This document shows, in pieces, positions 1 to 9,816 of a stretch of 64,000 nucleotides of DNA (position 1 is its first letter; each line of letters opens with the position of its first letter). This stretch comes from Hexactinellida sp. DTS-2022. Its lineage: Eukaryota; Porifera; Hexactinellida. The translations under genes were made by a program, and so were the position numbers. The notes under the pieces were generated by a model. That model worked only from the letters and a program-made list of their open reading frames with translations. It searched no databases and had not been told where the DNA came from. The stretch is taken from NCBI GenBank assembly GCA_028753945.1, contig JAPNXP010000014.1:2790001-2854000 (forward strand), read 5' to 3'.

Positions 1-177
1 CCATCAAGTTACACAGAAAAATCCTGCAAGAGTCAAAACGACAAAGATTCCAATTCACTTGTCACGAAAGTATCGGCAGAAAGATATCAAAGTAAGTTAA
101 AGTTGTTGATTACTTATTCACTAAACTATTATTAGCATGGTCAAATACATCCTCTTGTATACTTATGTATGAATATA

Positions 178-725
178 CAGTCTACTCCGCTTAATTGGGA
201 CACGTTTGTTCCAGGCCTCTTGTCCCAATTAAGCGGAGATCCTAATTAACCGAAAATATTCTGTAAGGTAGTGATCTAGCTACGATTTACAACAATTTTA
301 GTTTTAAACATGTTACAACGATTCCTCCAATGCCTGCGGACACTTGATTCTACTCAAATCCATAGTATGACCCTTAATATTCTGTGTACCGTTTTAAACT
401 ATGCCTGAACCAAAGTTCATAATCCCTTGTGAATTTCGAATTTACGGAATTCAATAATAAAATTGGCCCTATTTAGATATTTTGTCATGCCTTATTCAGA
501 ATTGACCAAGATTATTACAATTTTTTGATCAATATTAATTTTCTATTATAAGCGAGCACAATTTTGTACCCAATTTGTTGAGTTTGTCCCAATTTAGCGG
601 AGTTTGTCCCGATTAACCGAAATTTTTAGTATTAGCTTCTATGGAAAGGATTCGGTTCTTGTGGAGTTGTCCCAATTAAGCGGCTGTCCCGATTAACCCG
701 TGTCCCAATTAAGCGGAGTACACTG
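178..725. mobile_element. Tigger/pogo-like non-autonomous DNA transposon
   Basis: The ends are inverted repeats (CAGTCTACTCCGCTTAATTG at the left, its near reverse complement ending CGGAGTACACTG at the right), flanked on both sides by TA. This is the target-site pattern of Tc1/mariner-Tigger elements. The motif TCCCAATTAAGCGGA recurs several times inside both ends as subterminal repeats. There is no coding capacity. Confidence 0.8.
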
Positions 726-1190
726 TATTTAACTTCGATGAGTTAAACTTCCATCTTATGGCCGTAGGAGATCAACAGCGAGAAAATCTAAATATGTCAA
801 CATACAATCTTGAGGGTAGAATAATCTTGATCAGCACTTAATATAATGCTAACTTATATTCCCGAATAAGTTAATATAATTGATGTATATTATTATTTAT
901 TAATATATGTCCCATTTCTGTCTGCCTGTCTCTCTGTGTGTCACACTTTGTTTCGTATTTTAAAATCGGTTACCAATCTGAAATAGTGATATTAAATAAT
1001 CGAACAAAAAATAACACTCCACTGGTGTAATCGAGTATTTTGATTTCGAATATAAGATTTCCAGCACATAGGTGATTATTTGATGCAAACAATCGATTTA
1101 TCCCACTAATTACGAATTGAAACCGAGGCGAAGTCTCAAGCATTTCGTTATAACGGGATAATTTACTTCCTTAAAAATACTATATACATT
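726..1190. other. Unannotated AT-rich interval
   Basis: No coding region, RNA gene or clear repeat is recognised here. The sequence is AT-rich and low in complexity around 840-910. Confidence 0.5.
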
Positions 1191-1332
1191 GCCGGCGCCA
1201 CGTCTTATTAGGTGTGGGTTTTGTGGGTGTCCACTGTATAGTCTAGTGGGTGTCACTGTCCAAGCACCGCTTCATTTCCTTGAGGCAGTGGGTGTCCGGA
1301 CACCCAGGACACCCCCGGTGGCGCCGGCCCTG
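1191..1332. mobile_element. hAT-type MITE, left end slightly truncated
   Basis: The right end GGTGGCGCCGGCCCTG mirrors the left CCGGCGCCAC. The outer CAGGG of a hAT inverted repeat is missing on the left. The GC-rich interior repeats the motif GGGTGTCC. A reading frame through it has no protein-like character. Confidence 0.6.
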
Positions 1333-1416
1333 ATATATAGATGCCATGCGAATTCATCCCAATCTGCAATTCGCAAACCGTTTAAATTTGGGTATAACTC
1401 AGGCCTGGGGTCAATT

Positions 1417-1601
1417 CAGGCTTTCATCCAGACAAAATTTCCCGCGCGCCTAGATTTAGTTTGAGCTCGCTCACACGCGCCTAAATTACTCATTTTGTAT
1501 TACGTCTATGGAAGCATCTATCGATTTTCGCGCGCCTAGAAATGTTTCCCTCCAAATTCACGCGCCTCGAGGCGCGCTGCATACGCCTGGATGAAACCCT
1601 G
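1417..1601. mobile_element. hAT-type MITE (family also at 10704), 8-bp TSD
   Basis: This 185 bp element begins CAGGCTTTCATCCAG and ends CTGGATGAAACCCTG. It is flanked by the exact 8-bp duplication GGTCAATT (1409-1416 and 1602-1609). A second copy of the same length lies at 10704-10888. The interior carries the repeated GC-rich motif CGCGCGCCTA. Confidence 0.9.
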
Positions 1602-2482
1602 GGTCAATTAGTCTAAAATGTAATCTATTAATATTACTATTACCATAGCCTACTTTACATAAGGCCTAACAGTAAACTACGAATTTGGTACCATGGATGC
1701 GGTCGAAGATGGGGAATTTTAAGTAACCACAATATTCTGCTATGATTTAATTATTTACAATAAACCATAATATTTGAATTTGAGTTGCATTATATGATAT
1801 AGAACATCAAATTTTCTTTGTTTTTCTTGTACTAATTTTTCTAATCACTTTTCAACATTCCCACTCCCTTCCTTAACTAGAATCAATATTAGTATTCAAA
1901 CCGTAATCTTTTAATTGTATATTTTCCTATTCTTCCCATACATACAAACTAGACTTATCTCAGCTCAACTCGCACCAACTGTAACAAGTATTTTTCAGAT
2001 GCCGAATACATGCTCCGCACCTGGTTGCAAGAGTAACTATAATGCCGAAGATCGCATTCCGGTATTCAAGATACCTCAGAAACCAGATGAGCTAAGCAGG
2101 GCCGGCGATAGGGGGGGGTTGCTTGGGGTAAAACCGGGGGGCCCGGGATAACTAGGGGGCCCGTGCGGCATGTGAAATGTTTCTTTAGGAATTTATAATA
2201 TTGAGTACATGTAAAAATAGTTATTGTGTCTTATGAAACATCTTTCACCACAATATGAATTCCTTTGTTACACTAATAATTGTTGTCATCAATATATATC
2301 ACAAAGGATAAAATGTGTCACTAATTAATTGTTACTAATCATATTTCATTGGTTGAAACCATATTATTAGTTCTTTTGTGATAATTATGAAGCTATTTTG
2401 CTTTCAACACTATTATAAATATGGAATACTATAGATTGCTGTATTTCAATTTTCAATCATTCAATATTTCGATCGGTAATAT

Positions 2483-2614
2483 ATGTCCTACATTCATAAG
2501 TCAGGTGCACAAAAACGTGAAGAGAAGCGGTTAAGAGATGGAGAGTCAATGAAATGTTTGCAAACATTCAAGTCGGTATTCACAGACCAGATGAAAATTC
2601 ATCAAAACTTATAG
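2483..2614 (+). pseudogene. hAT transposase N-terminal segment, out of frame
   Basis: A reading frame starting at 2483 encodes a short basic peptide containing HKSGAQKREEKRLRDG. The KSGA-KR signature is typical of the extreme N-terminus of ZMYM1-like hAT transposases. It lies one frame off the main ORF at 2554 and stops at 2612-2614. Either a one-base indel has split the N-terminus from the rest, or a very small intron joins them. I favour an indel because no convincing donor and acceptor pair is visible. Confidence 0.65.
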
Positions 2615-4959
2615 AAGCAGTATTGGATGAGATTATTCTTGATGCGATGAACACTGTTAAGAATAAAAGAGTTTCAGAATACAGATCAGAAAATATTGCT
2701 ATTTGTGAATTTGAAGAGACTCAGTTGAGGATATACGACATTGGAGCCTTACATGAACATGTTTCGAAGAAAGAGATTGAGGAGTGGGTGAATGCTGGGC
2801 CTCAATCCAAACCATTATACATTCCTCCAGATGTCATAGGTCAAGCTTTTCCATTCTCTGTGTTTATTAAAAGAAGGCCTAATGGTGAATCTGAAAATAG
2901 AGATTGGCTTGTTTACAGTCAACTTAAGAATGCTTTATTTTGTTTTCCGTGCCGGTTATTTGCATATACAGAGCCTCTTAACAGGTCAATCCCTTCATAT
3001 GTATCATCGGTAAATGGTTGCGGTCCTAGTTCAAAATGGAAAAGACTATTTGTTCGTATACCTCAACATGAAAATAGCTCAAATCACAAACGATGTTACT
3101 TAGAATGGCGTCAATTGGAAATTAGTCTATTACACAACTCTACAATTGATATGCAACTTAATGCAAACATCACAACCGAAATCTCAAAATGGAAGGAACT
3201 ACTGCAAAGAATCATTGATGTTGTTCTCTTCTTGGGTGAAAGGGGTCTCTCCTTTAGAGGAGATACTCATGTTATTGGAGATGTTCATAATGGCAATTTT
3301 CTTGGAATAATTGAACTTATATCTCATTATGATCCAGTTCTTCGTGAACATGTTACAAAAGTGCAAGAATCTCAAAAGGAGGGAAAACGTTTACAGGCCC
3401 ACTACCTTTCTAAGGATTCTCAAAATGAATTTATCCATATATGCGCAGATAAAGTTCGCCGTTGCATCCTAGATGAACGAAATAATGCTAAATACTTTTC
3501 TATCATGGTAGATGCGACTCCAGATGTCTCACACATCGAGCAAAACACCTTCGTTTTAAAATACTTGACTCGAGAAAAGGATAAATATATAATTGGTGAA
3601 CGATTTTTTACTTTCGTTGATGACTCCGGCAAAACTGGTTCAGAGATCGCTACTATGATATTATTATTTCTAACAGAGAATGAAATTCCTTTTAAAGATT
3701 GCAGGGGTCAGGGCTATGATAATGCAAGTAATATGTCCGGAAAGTATAATGGAGTTCAAACCATTTTAAAGCAAGAAAATCCTTTATGCACTTTCTCACC
3801 TTGTGGATGCCATAGTCTAAACTTGTGTGGTGCCAAATCAGCCTTATGTTGTAAGGATGCAATAACATTTTTTGGAACAATTCAAACAATTTACAGTATA
3901 TTTTCATCAAGTCCAAAAAGGTGGGCAATTCTTGTTCGTAATATTGGAGTTTCGCTTCATGGTCAATCTCATACGAGGTGGACGGAAAGAATTGATAGTG
4001 TCCGCCCCTTTACTACTCATTTACCAGGAATTAACTTAGCTCTAGATGAATTACTGGAGCTTAATCTAACTTCAAAAATTAAAACAGAAATATTCGGTAC
4101 AATCAACTATGTTTCTTCTTATGAATGCGTGCTCATGTCAGCAATATGGTACAAGGTTTTAAAGGCTATAGACGAACGAAATCGAGTAATTGAGGCTCGT
4201 GATGCAACAATTGATATTGAAGTAAGGAATTTGGATGATCTACTTGATGAACTAAGAACCCTAAAAGAAAATTGGCCTTCCATTTTAGAGGAAGTGAATA
4301 AAGTTACCAAGGCTCTAAACATAGAACCACCATTGCCTGTAAGACAAAAAAAGAGAAAACGGTTCTTTGACGATAATAATGTTGAAAGAAGCGAAGAAAT
4401 TGCAAATGAGGTGGGATACCAGGCTGTCTTTAATCAGATTATTGACTGTGTTTTGGAAGGCTTGACTACACGATATAGAGCTATTTATCAAATAAATCAA
4501 CTATTTGGATTCTTATGGAATTACCTGGATATAGGTGAAGAAAATATTATCAATCAATGCAATGACTTAGAAACGCGTTATGAGACTGACATATCAGGCA
4601 AAGAACTTCAAGTTGAAGTTTTACACCTCAAAACAATTCATTATGCCAACATAAGCGATCATTCATTGGATCCACTAACACTTCTCAATACAATACAGAA
4701 AAATAAATTGGAGGGAATCTTCCCAAATTTGTGCATTTCCTTAAGGATATTTTTGACATTGCCAGTTACAATCGCCTCAGCCGAACGATCCTTTAGCAAG
4801 CTAAAATTAATTAGGAATTACTTGAGGAGTACTATGCTGCAAGAGAGATTAGTCGACCTTACTATTCTAAGCATAGAGAGTGAACTTGCTAGAACAATAG
4901 ATTTCTCGCAAGTAATAGATTATTTTGCATCTATTAAAGCACGAAGAGGCTTTTGCTAA
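2554..4959 (+). CDS. hAT-family transposase (TTF zinc finger, DUF4371, hATC)
   Basis: This 801-residue frame is uninterrupted. A TTF-type zinc-finger region lies at about residues 85-190 (NALFCFPCRLF, then the H and C ligands around HENSSNHKRC). A DUF4371-like segment follows at about 215-350, with GLSFRGDTH and the acidic block IMVDATPDVSH. The hAT core continues with GQGYDNASNMSGKYNGVQ and CGCHSLNLCG. The C-terminus is a canonical hATC dimerisation domain, including TIASAERSFSKLKLIRNYLR (about residues 740-765). The family cuts and pastes DNA with 8-bp target duplications, as seen around this element. The probable natural start is upstream at 2483 in another frame, so this ORF may lack its first 20-25 residues. 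The catalytic and dimerisation blocks look intact. The ATG at 2554 is the first in this frame after a stop at 2518. Confidence 0.9.
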   Translation: MFANIQVGIHRPDENSSKLIEAVLDEIILDAMNTVKNKRVSEYRSENIAICEFEETQLRIYDIGALHEHVSKKEIEEWVNAGPQSKPLYIPPDVIGQAFPFSVFIKRRPNGESENRDWLVYSQLKNALFCFPCRLFAYTEPLNRSIPSYVSSVNGCGPSSKWKRLFVRIPQHENSSNHKRCYLEWRQLEISLLHNSTIDMQLNANITTEISKWKELLQRIIDVVLFLGERGLSFRGDTHVIGDVHNGNFLGIIELISHYDPVLREHVTKVQESQKEGKRLQAHYLSKDSQNEFIHICADKVRRCILDERNNAKYFSIMVDATPDVSHIEQNTFVLKYLTREKDKYIIGERFFTFVDDSGKTGSEIATMILLFLTENEIPFKDCRGQGYDNASNMSGKYNGVQTILKQENPLCTFSPCGCHSLNLCGAKSALCCKDAITFFGTIQTIYSIFSSSPKRWAILVRNIGVSLHGQSHTRWTERIDSVRPFTTHLPGINLALDELLELNLTSKIKTEIFGTINYVSSYECVLMSAIWYKVLKAIDERNRVIEARDATIDIEVRNLDDLLDELRTLKENWPSILEEVNKVTKALNIEPPLPVRQKKRKRFFDDNNVERSEEIANEVGYQAVFNQIIDCVLEGLTTRYRAIYQINQLFGFLWNYLDIGEENIINQCNDLETRYETDISGKELQVEVLHLKTIHYANISDHSLDPLTLLNTIQKNKLEGIFPNLCISLRIFLTLPVTIASAERSFSKLKLIRNYLRSTMLQERLVDLTILSIESELARTIDFSQVIDYFASIKARRGFC

Positions 4960-5216
4960 GCTTGACTAAATCCTATACTTTTTCTAACATATATTTCATT
5001 TACTTTACACAATTAAAATTATTTACAAATATATTATCTTTGTTCTATCTTTACTGAAATTTTCGTCTAATTGGGAACTTGTTTCGAGTTGCAATTTATT
5101 TTTGTCTAATGTTTCGGGAATTATAAAAATTCAATCCTGGTCGGAGGATGTGGAGGGGCCCGGCCAGAAATCTTACCAGGGGGCCCATAATTTCTGTCGC
5201 CGGCCCTGGAGCTAAG

Positions 5217-5554
5217 GCATGCTTGGGTTCGCGCTCTTCACAGGGAAGGTGTTGATGATCTAGACGATTTTTGTTTGCGTAAAGCATTTTAGAGTAGAAG
5301 ATATTGAATACACACATAAGGTACCAAATGGAGATGGTACTTATCACGAAATCTAATTGAAAGAAGGTACAGTGCCAGCCTATTTACCAGGGTGTCCAAA
5401 CTATTACTCTTCTCACGCTACTTCAAAACGTAGACGGCTGTTCTTCAACTCAAAAAATGACGAACTACTCCAGCAAGCTGTTGCACTAAGTTTGAACTCA
5501 CAGACTGAAGAGGAGGAAAAGTACTTGAATCGACAATTTTCAGGACTTGAATAA
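5217..5554 (+). pseudogene. Second half of the THAP domain of copy A
   Basis: Beyond the hAT element the THAP frame resumes with AWVRALHREGVDDL, matching the AVPTRIF-side helix region of the THAP fingers at 28.1 and 33.2 kb. A frame change after DDFCLRKAF breaks the C2CH zinc site. From 5357 another frame encodes VPAYLPGCPNYYSSHATSKR, the conserved post-THAP linker of this family. It is a decayed fragment with no independent gene. Confidence 0.75.
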
Positions 5555-6237
5555 TAAGTTGCCTTTTATTTCTCTACTTTCTACCTGGTAATTATGGTAT
5601 CCAAATGAACATAGTTTCATCTTGATGCGTCCTCATTTGTTTGATAATGCCATTCTGGTCGACATTCACGTGGTAGTAGAATCCGATTTATCTATAAAAG
5701 CATTTCGTAATGGGGAGATTATTCCTCTTTCAATATACTATATTAGTGATGCTCGACACCTTGAGTTGATTTTAAGTGAAATTTCTGAAAAACCTCGTCA
5801 ATATACATCTTCTAACAATTCTGAATGTACGATGCATCCCATATCTCCACTGCAAAAAAAACATATTCAACAGTCCATTGAAAATTTGCATACCTCTAAT
5901 TCTACCTTAGAATCACTATTTGAATGTTCAGAGCTCTCTAGACTTCAATATATTATTTGTCAATTAGAAAATAGTCTCGTTCCTAAAAATAGGCGGAGAT
6001 ATAATATACTCACGCAAATTTTGGCACTTAAAACCCATCATATTTCGCCAGCCTTCTATAAGTATCTTCAGGGTTTACCTTGCTTATCTCTTCAACATTT
6101 TAATACATTGGAAAAGCTATACTCTAAATTTGGGCTTGAAAATGAATCTTTCTCCTTCCATAAGCAAGCGACCCAATCTTTTTCTGATGAGCAAAAACAT
6201 GTGATCGTTCAAATGGATGAAATACATATAAAACCAG

Positions 6238-6541
6238 ATACACGAGTCTTTAGTTTACCAGAAGGAGAAAATAGTTTGAAAAGTTTTACATTAAGGGGAT
6301 AGTTATCTGTCGAGATTACGAGAACGAACAATCCACAGAGGTCAATATCTTGAATGCAAGATTTTACAACATTATATATATTTTCAGCGGAAAGAGATGC
6401 ACATGGCAATAAAGACTGGAGACCATAATGGCAAATACTGTTTTAGTAGGAATCCTACTAAAACAGTATTTGCCATTATGGTGATCCTGGATCATCTGGA
6501 TTTAAATTAGATCCCAATAATTTGCCACCTTTGTAAGCTAC
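6238..6541 (-). other. Inverted internal segment of transposase copy A
   Basis: Coding similarity to the P-like transposase runs on the + strand up to about 6238 (VQMDEIHIKPD), switches to the - strand for about 300 bp and returns to + at about 6543 (RPLFLAFDFVHI). Read on the - strand the segment encodes, in order, AYKGGKLLGSNLNPDDPG, then TKTVFAIMVSSL, then ISTDNYPLNVKLFKLFSPSG, which is the missing middle of the protein. It is therefore a local inversion, not a deletion. Confidence 0.8.
6422..6482. repeat. Perfect 61-bp palindrome (30-bp arms, 1-bp centre)
   Basis: The arms 6422-6451 and 6453-6482 are exact reverse complements around a single A at 6452. The right arm, read +, encodes the transposase motif PTKTVFAIM. 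The left arm is an extra inverted copy of it. It sits inside the inverted segment of copy A and would form a very stable hairpin. Confidence 0.95.
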
Positions 6542-6862
6542 ATCCGCATTCTTGTGATATTAATAGGCCTCTTTTTCTTGCATTTGACTTTGTACATATT
6601 CAAAAACCATTAGAAATAATTGGTTGAATCAAAAATCTGACAGTAAAACATTCGGTTATCCTGACTTAGAAAATTTTGGATATCGCGAAAAGAAGCAGAC
6701 ATAATTTTAAGGGATAAGAACAAGAATCGGTATCACATTTAATTTTATCCGAATTCTTTTCTCTTTATGGAAAATGTTTAATGTAAATATGCCATATAGA
6801 CATATCCGTTTAAATGATTCACTTTCTAGTCCTTTTACATTCAATGATGGACGTTTTTCTTA

Positions 6863-7822
6863 GTGAAACGAATTGTCTTTTGGTTAGACGCATGGCAATC
6901 ACTCCCTGGAAAGGAAGGAAAATTAAGTAGTCAGACCTTCACGAGCTTTATGCATGCTTGCGTTGCCTTGCCTCAGATAACTAATCATCTCACACAGAAT
7001 TGTGGGTTTTCCTACCTCCTAACTTCTTTCCTACAGACATACCCATTGGAACACCACTTTGGTCTATATCGTATGATGTCAGGTGCTAATTATCATGTTT
7101 CCTATCTCCAAATCTTAGAAACTGAACGTCGTCTAAAGGTTTCTAACATCTTAAAAATTTTATCCACTCACCCAGAGTCTAGTATTAGCTTGCAAGATTT
7201 CATTATGTCTTTTTCATCTTCACATCTCTTAAACTTAGAGTCTCAGACTGTGGTAGATCTTGATCCTTTCTTAAATGAAATATCTGATCTATCCATTATT
7301 GAGTGTGACACCCAACTCCTTCAGTCATTAACCTTTATTGCCGGTTACGCCACACACCAATACCTGAAACACAGCAGTCAATTATGTCACATATGCCAGG
7401 ATATGCTAACTATTGAGAAAGATTTTCTCATTGATGATACCACATCGAAGCCTGAGTTTAAGCTGATAGAACTTTCTGATCGTCGAGGTTTAAATTATCC
7501 TTCTGAAATAGTATTGGACGCAATCATTGTTGTTTGGAAACTTTTTATACTTATCGAAAATAATAGTGAACTGATGAGCCTACTTTTAGGTGGACCTTCT
7601 AGGAAGATTCTTGTAGACCTTACTCTTAACTACTTGGAAGATAGTAATGATTCTGACAGTTGGAAATACACTTGTCCGTCTTGTGATGTATGTGGGTTGT
7701 CAATCGTGCCTAGGCTGATTTTTGTTGCATCGAATCGCTTAATTGCAAATAAAGTAAAAAATTACAACTCCATAGTAGTCTCAAAAGGTATTGAGAAGCG
7801 AAAGTTGAAAAAATTTAGTTGA
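6863..7822 (+). pseudogene. C-terminal third of the copy A transposase
   Basis: This 319-residue open frame is the best preserved part of copy A. It begins at WLDAWQSLPGKEGKLSSQTF and includes ITNHLTQNCGFSYLLTSFLQ, then PLEHHFGLYRMMSG, whose glutamate is the likely third acidic catalytic residue of the RNase H fold (inference from THAP9 and P-element organisation). The tail has CHICQDML and CPSCDVCG cysteine pairs and ends in a basic KRKLKKF tail. It cannot be translated as part of a full transposase because upstream blocks are frameshifted and inverted. Confidence 0.8.
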
Positions 7823-8319
7823 TATTGATTTAGATAAAAAAAGTTATTCTCATATGTACATCTGTTATTTGTAGTTTGTAGAATGAAAGAACACCTGTAT
7901 CGCCTGGTATCACATACACATATGACTCACAGCATCAAGCAACACCAGTGCACACTAATAGCTGTTACTAGTAGTATAATGTGTATTATTTTATATTGTT
8001 TAATAAAATGTATAATACATTAATGTAGTATGTTTATGTTATAAACTATTATATAGATGGTAGTTTTGTATTATTGTCCAGTCCAATCATTAATGATATT
8101 AGCTAATTCATACAAGGAAGGGGTATACGACAGTATTTTTATTTACAATTGACACAAAATACTTAAATTAAATATTAGCCACTTAGTTGATCAATAATTC
8201 AGCTTGCAATCGACTTAATTTAGAATTTTCGAATCCATCTTCGACCGCATCCATGGTCCAAAATTATCAAGTTACTGTGGGGCATTATGTATAGTAGGCT
8301 ATGCTATTACATATATTTC

Positions 8320-8425
8320 TTCCTATACTATTATATTACTATTACAATTACATTATTATAATATGTAATATATTATTATTAATATTACTATTACTATTAC
8401 TTTTAATATTTCTAATACTTTTACT
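8320..8425. repeat. AT-rich microsatellite of (TTA/TAC)n type
   Basis: Short tracts of TTATTA, ATTACTATTAC and CTTTTACT follow one another immediately outside the right end of copy A. A long hydrophobic reading frame through it is an artefact of the repeats. Confidence 0.7.
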
Positions 8426-8481
8426 CAGGGATGGATCCACCAGGGGGGTTCAAGGGGTTGCATCCGAGCGCGAATCCCCCC

Positions 8482-8768
8482 AGTGGCGTATCCAGGGTGG
8501 GATTTGGGTGTTCAAACACCCCCTCATAACTGGTTTCCAAAAGGGATATGTTGTTATTTATAATACCAAAAACATCTAAACATCTTTGGTACTACAACTG
8601 CACAAAATTACACTCCTCCTACTAAGTGACAAGAATAGCTGTACTTCGATGTTTGAACGTCTAAGATTCAAAAGAATTTATTGGGGGTTGCCCCCCAGAT
8701 CCCCCCTTACCGTTGCTCGCTTCGCTCGCTCCAGAGGATCCGCTCACGATAATCCTGGATACGCCACT
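8482..8768. mobile_element. hAT-type MITE, near-exact 8-bp TSD
   Basis: The terminal inverted repeats are AGTGGCGTATCCAGG and CCTGGATACGCCACT. The flanks ATCCCCCC (8474-8481) and ATCCTCCC (8769-8776) differ at one position and are probably the 8-bp duplication. It seems inserted in another MITE end beginning CAGGGATGGATCC at about 8427, whose right end I could not place. Confidence 0.7.
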
Positions 8769-8962
8769 ATCCTCCCCCCCCCCCCAAGAATATGATAATA
8801 TATTCCAAAATTATATCTAGGGACTGGCACAATTTCCGAGATTGGTTGAGAGAAACATATGAGAGTTCTCTACCCTATCTTTTCTGTGAGTACTTTTGGG
8901 AACGTTGTATATCAAATATCAGGAAAAATCGTTAATATTACCCCAGGACTGGTATAACTTAA

Positions 8963-9816
8963 CATATTTGTTTGACATTTGATAACTTAGGAGAAGTAAT
9001 CGATGAGCTATGTTTGGGCGCAACTGAAGAAACATTCGGAGTTATGGATGAACAGAGTATAATGACACCAGAAATACTATCAGAAAAACTCAATTCCTTC
9101 AAATCAGAGGTCATTTCAGCTCTACAAACAGGCACGTACATTACACCACTTCATAGAAAACTCGCAACAAAAGCTCTAACATTAAGTTCATTGGATATTC
9201 TTTTTTAATACAGTTCAAGACCCGAAATAAGCTCCGAGTTCAAGCAGAAAATAGGACTTAGCTTTGCCTTATGGTATGACGAGTATGCCGAAGCTGAGTT
9301 TGGTGGCAACATACCACGGGATAAATGGGAACTAGACTACTCCTTCGCTGTCCTTCCACCAGTGGTAGTGATGTTGAATTTCCCCGAAGAAGCTATTCAA
9401 ATCACGCTAGAATCACCCCCTAAGACAAACTCGGAAAATAGATTGTTAACGCAAGAGGACTTTCTTAACCAACATGGAAGGGGAATACAATAACATTGCA
9501 CAAAATAACACCTGCCCCTCGTCAATATCATCGCCATATTAAGTCTGTGAGAAGATAATTGAATCTTGCCGAATACTCGATCTACACCATCTGATGCGAA
9601 ATTCCATGAACTTATGACCCTTGTCAATGGGTGTTTTTCGATAAGCTCAGAGATTTCATTGCTAAAGCGATTGGAATGCAGACTACATACACAGACCTGA
9701 TTGAGCAATACAACTTTTACAGCTCTGAGAGTATAACCATTAAATACTTACAAAGTCTCAACTTCTGCTATGACAAATATACATCCACCTTCTACTTCCT
9801 GGTATCAATATCATAG
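8963..9816 (+). pseudogene. Unrecognised protein-coding remnant
   Basis: One + frame is open from 8963 to 9493 except for a single TAA at 9206-9208. Its composition is protein-like (segments such as GEVIDELCLGATEETFGVMD, SEFKQKIGLSFALWYDEYAE and NIPRDKWELDYSFAVLPPVV). The stop lies just before a pyrimidine-rich run ending in TACAG (9214), so it could instead be intron sequence upstream of an exon. A second frame, 9631-9816, also looks coding (FFDKLRDFIAKAIGM). I recognise no family. It may be an old transposon protein or an exon cluster of a host gene. A donor-like GTGAGTA at 8886 and an acceptor-like CCCCAG at 8946 lie upstream. Confidence 0.35.

Larger units (their letters stand above)
2097..5208 (+). 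mobile_element. Complete hAT transposon inserted in copy A
   Basis: The ends CAGGGCCGGCGATAG and CTGTCGCCGGCCCTG are inverted repeats. The flanking 8-bp GAGCTAAG is exactly duplicated (2089-2096 and 5209-5216), which is diagnostic of hAT insertion. The element is 3,112 bp and carries one long transposase reading frame on the + strand. The THAP coding sequence reads on across the empty site, so insertion followed establishment of the P-like copy. Confidence 0.95.
1999..7822 (+). pseudogene. THAP-domain P-like transposase, copy A, disrupted
   Basis: The gene encoded a DNA transposase with an N-terminal THAP zinc finger (start MPNTCSAPGCKSNY at 1999, directly after a TTTTTCAG splice-acceptor-like string) and an RNase H-like catalytic region related to Drosophila P and THAP9. 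The THAP domain is cut by the hAT insertion and resumes at 5217, then loses frame. Recognisable blocks follow at 5357-5554, 5622-6302 (ending near the catalytic block VQMDEIHIKPD) and 6863-7822 (containing PLEHHFGLYRMMSG and a C-terminal CHIC...CPSCDVC cysteine region). Between them, about 6238-6541 is inverted. Several frameshifts and the insertion make it non-functional. Its closest relative in the window is the transposase at 28.0-30.9 kb. Confidence 0.85.
1644..8303 (+). mobile_element. P-element-like (THAP) transposon, copy A
   Basis: The ends are inverted repeats starting CATAGCCTAC (1644) and finishing GTAGGCTATG (8303). Both are followed inward by an AAGGCCTA-like box and ACCATGGAT...TCGAAG. 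The flanking 7-mer CTATTAC occurs at 1637-1643 and 8304-8310 and is the likely target-site duplication. The 6.66 kb total includes a 3.1 kb hAT insertion. The transposase is on the + strand and badly decayed. Confidence 0.85.

Noticed and set aside
1189-1464. 91-residue frame
   Set aside because: It crosses the ends of two unrelated MITEs and has no conserved features.
8301-8579. Hydrophobic 92-residue frame resembling a membrane protein
   Set aside because: It is translation of the TTATTA/TTACTA microsatellite running into a MITE.
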